64,000 bases of DNA, taken from positions 1,426,001-1,490,000 of the forward strand of contig NC_088938.1 of assembly GCF_033473495.1 (NCBI RefSeq), given 5' to 3'. Under the pieces are notes generated by a model. It did no database searches, was not told where the DNA came from, and saw only the letters and a program-made list of their open reading frames with translations. Of the stretch, positions 61,657 to 64,000 are shown in pieces; within the stretch, counting starts at the first letter, position 1, and every line of letters begins with the position of its first letter. This DNA is from Cercospora beticola (lineage: Eukaryota > Ascomycota > Dothideomycetes > Mycosphaerellales > Mycosphaerellaceae). The translations under genes and the position numbers were made by a program.

Positions 61657-62577
61657 ATGGCCACTGCTGCTGGAATTGGCTTCTTCGACCTTCCGCGAGA
61701 ACTACGAGATTTCGTCTACCACCATATTCTAGCTCGATACCGCCACAACAACCCCGATGGCGACCTTGGAAAGCTATGGCATGTACCATATTGTCTCGCC
61801 GGCACAGGCCTAGACGACCATCCATTGCGCATGCGACAGCGCATCCCTGGTCCGTCCTTTGAACGACTTCTTCGCGTATCAGAGCAATTCTCTGCAGAGC
61901 TGTGCGAAGAACTGCGAGCAACGCAGAGCACTGTTGCATTAGAAATCGATGTGCTGTTCGCCACGGCCACCCTCAAACTCCGACATTCTGCCCGGTACGG
62001 TGTCCGAGTCTGGAAAGGTACCCATCCCAAGCCTTTCTCGCTCGATGCCACGATCGCTCCCCCTCTTGCCCTGGCTGCCACAAGTAAAAGGCTCCGAGTG
62101 TGGTCTTTTGATCGTATCGATGCACGGTTCCTGCGCTGTGTCACTGTTGTTCGTCTACGAACGCCGCTTATGGAAGAGGTCAATTGCCAATGGTGGGCGA
62201 CGAATGCGCGTTTTCCTGACTTCGTACCTCTCCTCAAAGCTTTCTTGGGCACCGTTGGGCCAGAACTGTTTGCTTCGTATCCCAGTCTTCGCACCGTAGA
62301 GGTATCGATGGCTGGCCTTTGGTATCCTATCACACACACTATGTTCGGACATAGTGTGCCAAATCCCATGATCCGCTGCTTCGACCTGCTGTGGTGCGAG
62401 GGTAGACGCCATCGTGGCGGTCAGCTGAGGCCCACATTCTTCATTGGAAGGGGGAGGTTGAAAGACTGGCTTGCAAGTGTTTCGGTAGGTCTTTGTGAGC
62501 TTGTCGCTGACATCACGATCGATCTGTTGACCGATTGCGTTCGCAGACAGAAGCGACGGACATGGCTTGGGTTATAA
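61657..62577 (+). CDS. F-box/2EXR-like hypothetical protein
   Basis: An intronless gene for 306 residues. It starts MATAAGIGFFDLPRELRDFVYHHIL, an F-box-like or 2EXR-type helix pair common in Dothideomycetes. The rest (RLLRVSEQFSAELCEEL, FLRCVTVVRLRTP) has the usual layout of these fungal proteins, with a body of leucine-rich helices and strands. No enzyme motif is seen. It is probably a substrate-recruiting or orphan protein of an expanded family. A possible extra exon at the 3' end is not supported. Confidence 0.75.
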   Translation: MATAAGIGFFDLPRELRDFVYHHILARYRHNNPDGDLGKLWHVPYCLAGTGLDDHPLRMRQRIPGPSFERLLRVSEQFSAELCEELRATQSTVALEIDVLFATATLKLRHSARYGVRVWKGTHPKPFSLDATIAPPLALAATSKRLRVWSFDRIDARFLRCVTVVRLRTPLMEEVNCQWWATNARFPDFVPLLKAFLGTVGPELFASYPSLRTVEVSMAGLWYPITHTMFGHSVPNPMIRCFDLLWCEGRRHRGGQLRPTFFIGRGRLKDWLASVSVGLCELVADITIDLLTDCVRRQKRRTWLGL

Positions 62578-63304
62578 GCTGCCTAAACTACGGCGCCAGT
62601 GACTTTGTACACCTAAATCCAGGAACCACAGATCAATTACCTGCCAAGAAGAACAAGACCACAGATGTTCTTCCGTTACGTCCGTACAAAACGTATCCGA
62701 AAAGAGTCTTCGTGGGGCCATCATGAAAAAGGAGTGTACAGCTTTGTCAAATTCTGCGAAGAAAGGTTCAGACCTTGCACTTTATCGACACATCTCGGGA
62801 ACGCGAGGTTGTAGACTTCTTCCCCTACCTGAGCGGCCTCGGAAGCGCGATGGCGAGAGCCTTATAGTTAGGTCAACGCCCAACAATGCACGGATGGCCG
62901 GTATCGTGTGCACGAAATCTCCAGACGTAACCAGACGGTCGGTGTTCCGAATGTGCGAAATCTGGGGAGTGCTCACCAGGCTCGTCAAGAACGTTCAGCA
63001 TCTACAAGGAAGATCGCGGTCACAGGCCTGTCAAACAACTGCGAATGGATTGCGGGCGCAGCTCCATCCTGTACTTCACCCACAGCCCCTTGCGATAAGG
63101 ACATTACTCTTCAGGATCACGGGTCTGCGCGCATTGAGTGGTCCTGGATGCGGTAGGAGACGTGGGTGTAGGTCACAGCTCTTGTGAGCAATAATGGTGC
63201 AAATGCCCAAAGCGATGCTGACATCTGGTTTTGCGACTCCCATTTCCTTCTTCATTCACTTCATGCGCCTGTCATCAGTACGAGATAGCTGAGACACCGC
63301 CATC
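62578..63304. other. Intergenic
   Basis: No gene is recognised between the F-box-like gene and the rhodopsin-like gene. Confidence 0.45.
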
Positions 63305-64000
63305 ATGGGCTACAGCGGACACACTTCCGGCGAAAATGTTGTGATTGTGGTCACGTTGTTCACGGTCATTGCGGTTTTATGCTGTATCCTTCGGCTCTGG
63401 ACACGCCTACGCATTTCAAGGCAAGCTGGTATTGACGATGCCCTCGCCGCAGTGGCTGCTTGCCTAAACATCTTGGTCAACGCGTGCATGTGCATGCAAG
63501 GTCAGTGAGATCTTTATCGAGCGCTGCACGTAAAGCCATGACTGAGTATGTGCAGTAAGATACGGCATGGGAAGACACATGGACTCTCTGACACCAAACG
63601 AGCTTGTGCATTCTTTGATCTGGTTTTACGTCTCGATACCGGCATATATGGGGTCGCTCGGCATCATCAAGTTATCGATCGTGTACCAGTGCTTGCGCGT
63701 CTTTGGTCACATAGATTGGTTCCGAAAAGCGAGTATCTTCATGATTGTACTCCTGGCGATCTTCACGACTTGTAGTATCTTTATCAGCCTGTTTCTGTGT
63801 CGGCCAGTCAATCATTTCTGGTATCCAAAACGACCTGGCAAGTGTCTGAACAAGCTAGCAATCTGGTAAGGCTCGCTGGACATTCAAGCGAGTTACAAAA
63901 GCAGCTGAGCTGATGGTAACACTGTACCAGGTTCTTCATCGCGATCTTCAGCATCATCACCGACATCGTGACGGCCATCCTTCCCGTGACCGTGGTCAGA
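63305..64000 (+). CDS. Rhodopsin-domain integral membrane protein (PTH11/SAT4-like), 5' part
   Basis: The start of a seven-helix fungal membrane protein that runs off the window. Exons 63305-63500, 63556-63865 and 63931 onward (introns 55 and 65 bp) give 192 codons in frame to the edge. The first helix (VVIVVTLFTVIAVLCCILRLW), WTRLRISRQAGIDDALA and RYGMGRHMD are hallmarks of the fungal rhodopsin/SAT4 domain. Cys-containing segments such as FLCRPVNHFWYPKRPGKCLN form the extracellular loop found in PTH11-like receptors. These proteins are often assigned to surface sensing, but most are uncharacterised. Confidence 0.88.

Overview
The window reads as nuclear DNA of a filamentous ascomycete. Genes are interrupted by short spliceosomal introns (47-89 bp) with GT...AG ends and CTAAC/CTGAC-like branch sites. 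The protein families are typical of filamentous fungi: siderophore MFS transporter, Zn2Cys6 regulator, DHA2 efflux pump, kexin, fungal PhoD, rhodopsin-like membrane protein and DUF2235 hydrolase. A plant-associated Dothideomycete is my guess from this gene mix; the sequence does not prove it. I joined exons by hand; every spliced model keeps one open frame, and wherever a family motif spans a junction it is restored.

Layout. 0-10 kb: the end of a GH31 glycosidase, a holo-ACP synthase with an internal 3 x 19-residue repeat, a siderophore-type transporter with tandem GATA sites just upstream, a short-chain dehydrogenase, a tRNA-Thr(CGT) with an intron, a decayed tRNA-Trp-like remnant, and a secreted deaminase. 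9.6-12.9 kb is gene-poor and repeat-rich, and holds the most unusual object here: three 83-bp near-identical cores, each enclosed by its own inverted-repeat arms that differ between copies. 13-19 kb: a divergent triosephosphate-isomerase paralogue, a Zn2Cys6 regulator and a DHA2 transporter, possibly a small functional group. 20-30 kb: a nuclear-looking orphan protein, KRR1, a BIR-like/F-box-like protein, a tiny secreted protein candidate, an HsbA-like protein and a lysosomal cobalamin transporter-like protein that shares a 299-bp promoter with CFT1.

30-43 kb: CFT1, then an amidohydrolase, a decarboxylase-type amidohydrolase and an iron-type alcohol dehydrogenase (possible small-molecule catabolism), then kexin. 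43-54 kb: a very long PhoD-like phosphatase, a degenerate tandem repeat, a C2H2 zinc-finger gene, a zinc ADH lacking the structural-zinc cysteines and a DUF2235 lipase-like protein. 54-64 kb: about 3 kb without a recognisable gene, a PWWP plus IBD/TFIIS-N-like chromatin protein, a CitE-like lyase, a D-2-hydroxyacid dehydrogenase, an F-box-like protein, and the start of a rhodopsin-like membrane protein that runs off the edge. Housekeeping genes (ACPS, KRR1, CFT1, KEX2) alternate with accessory metabolic and regulatory genes. I see no polyketide/NRPS cluster, transposase or CRISPR.
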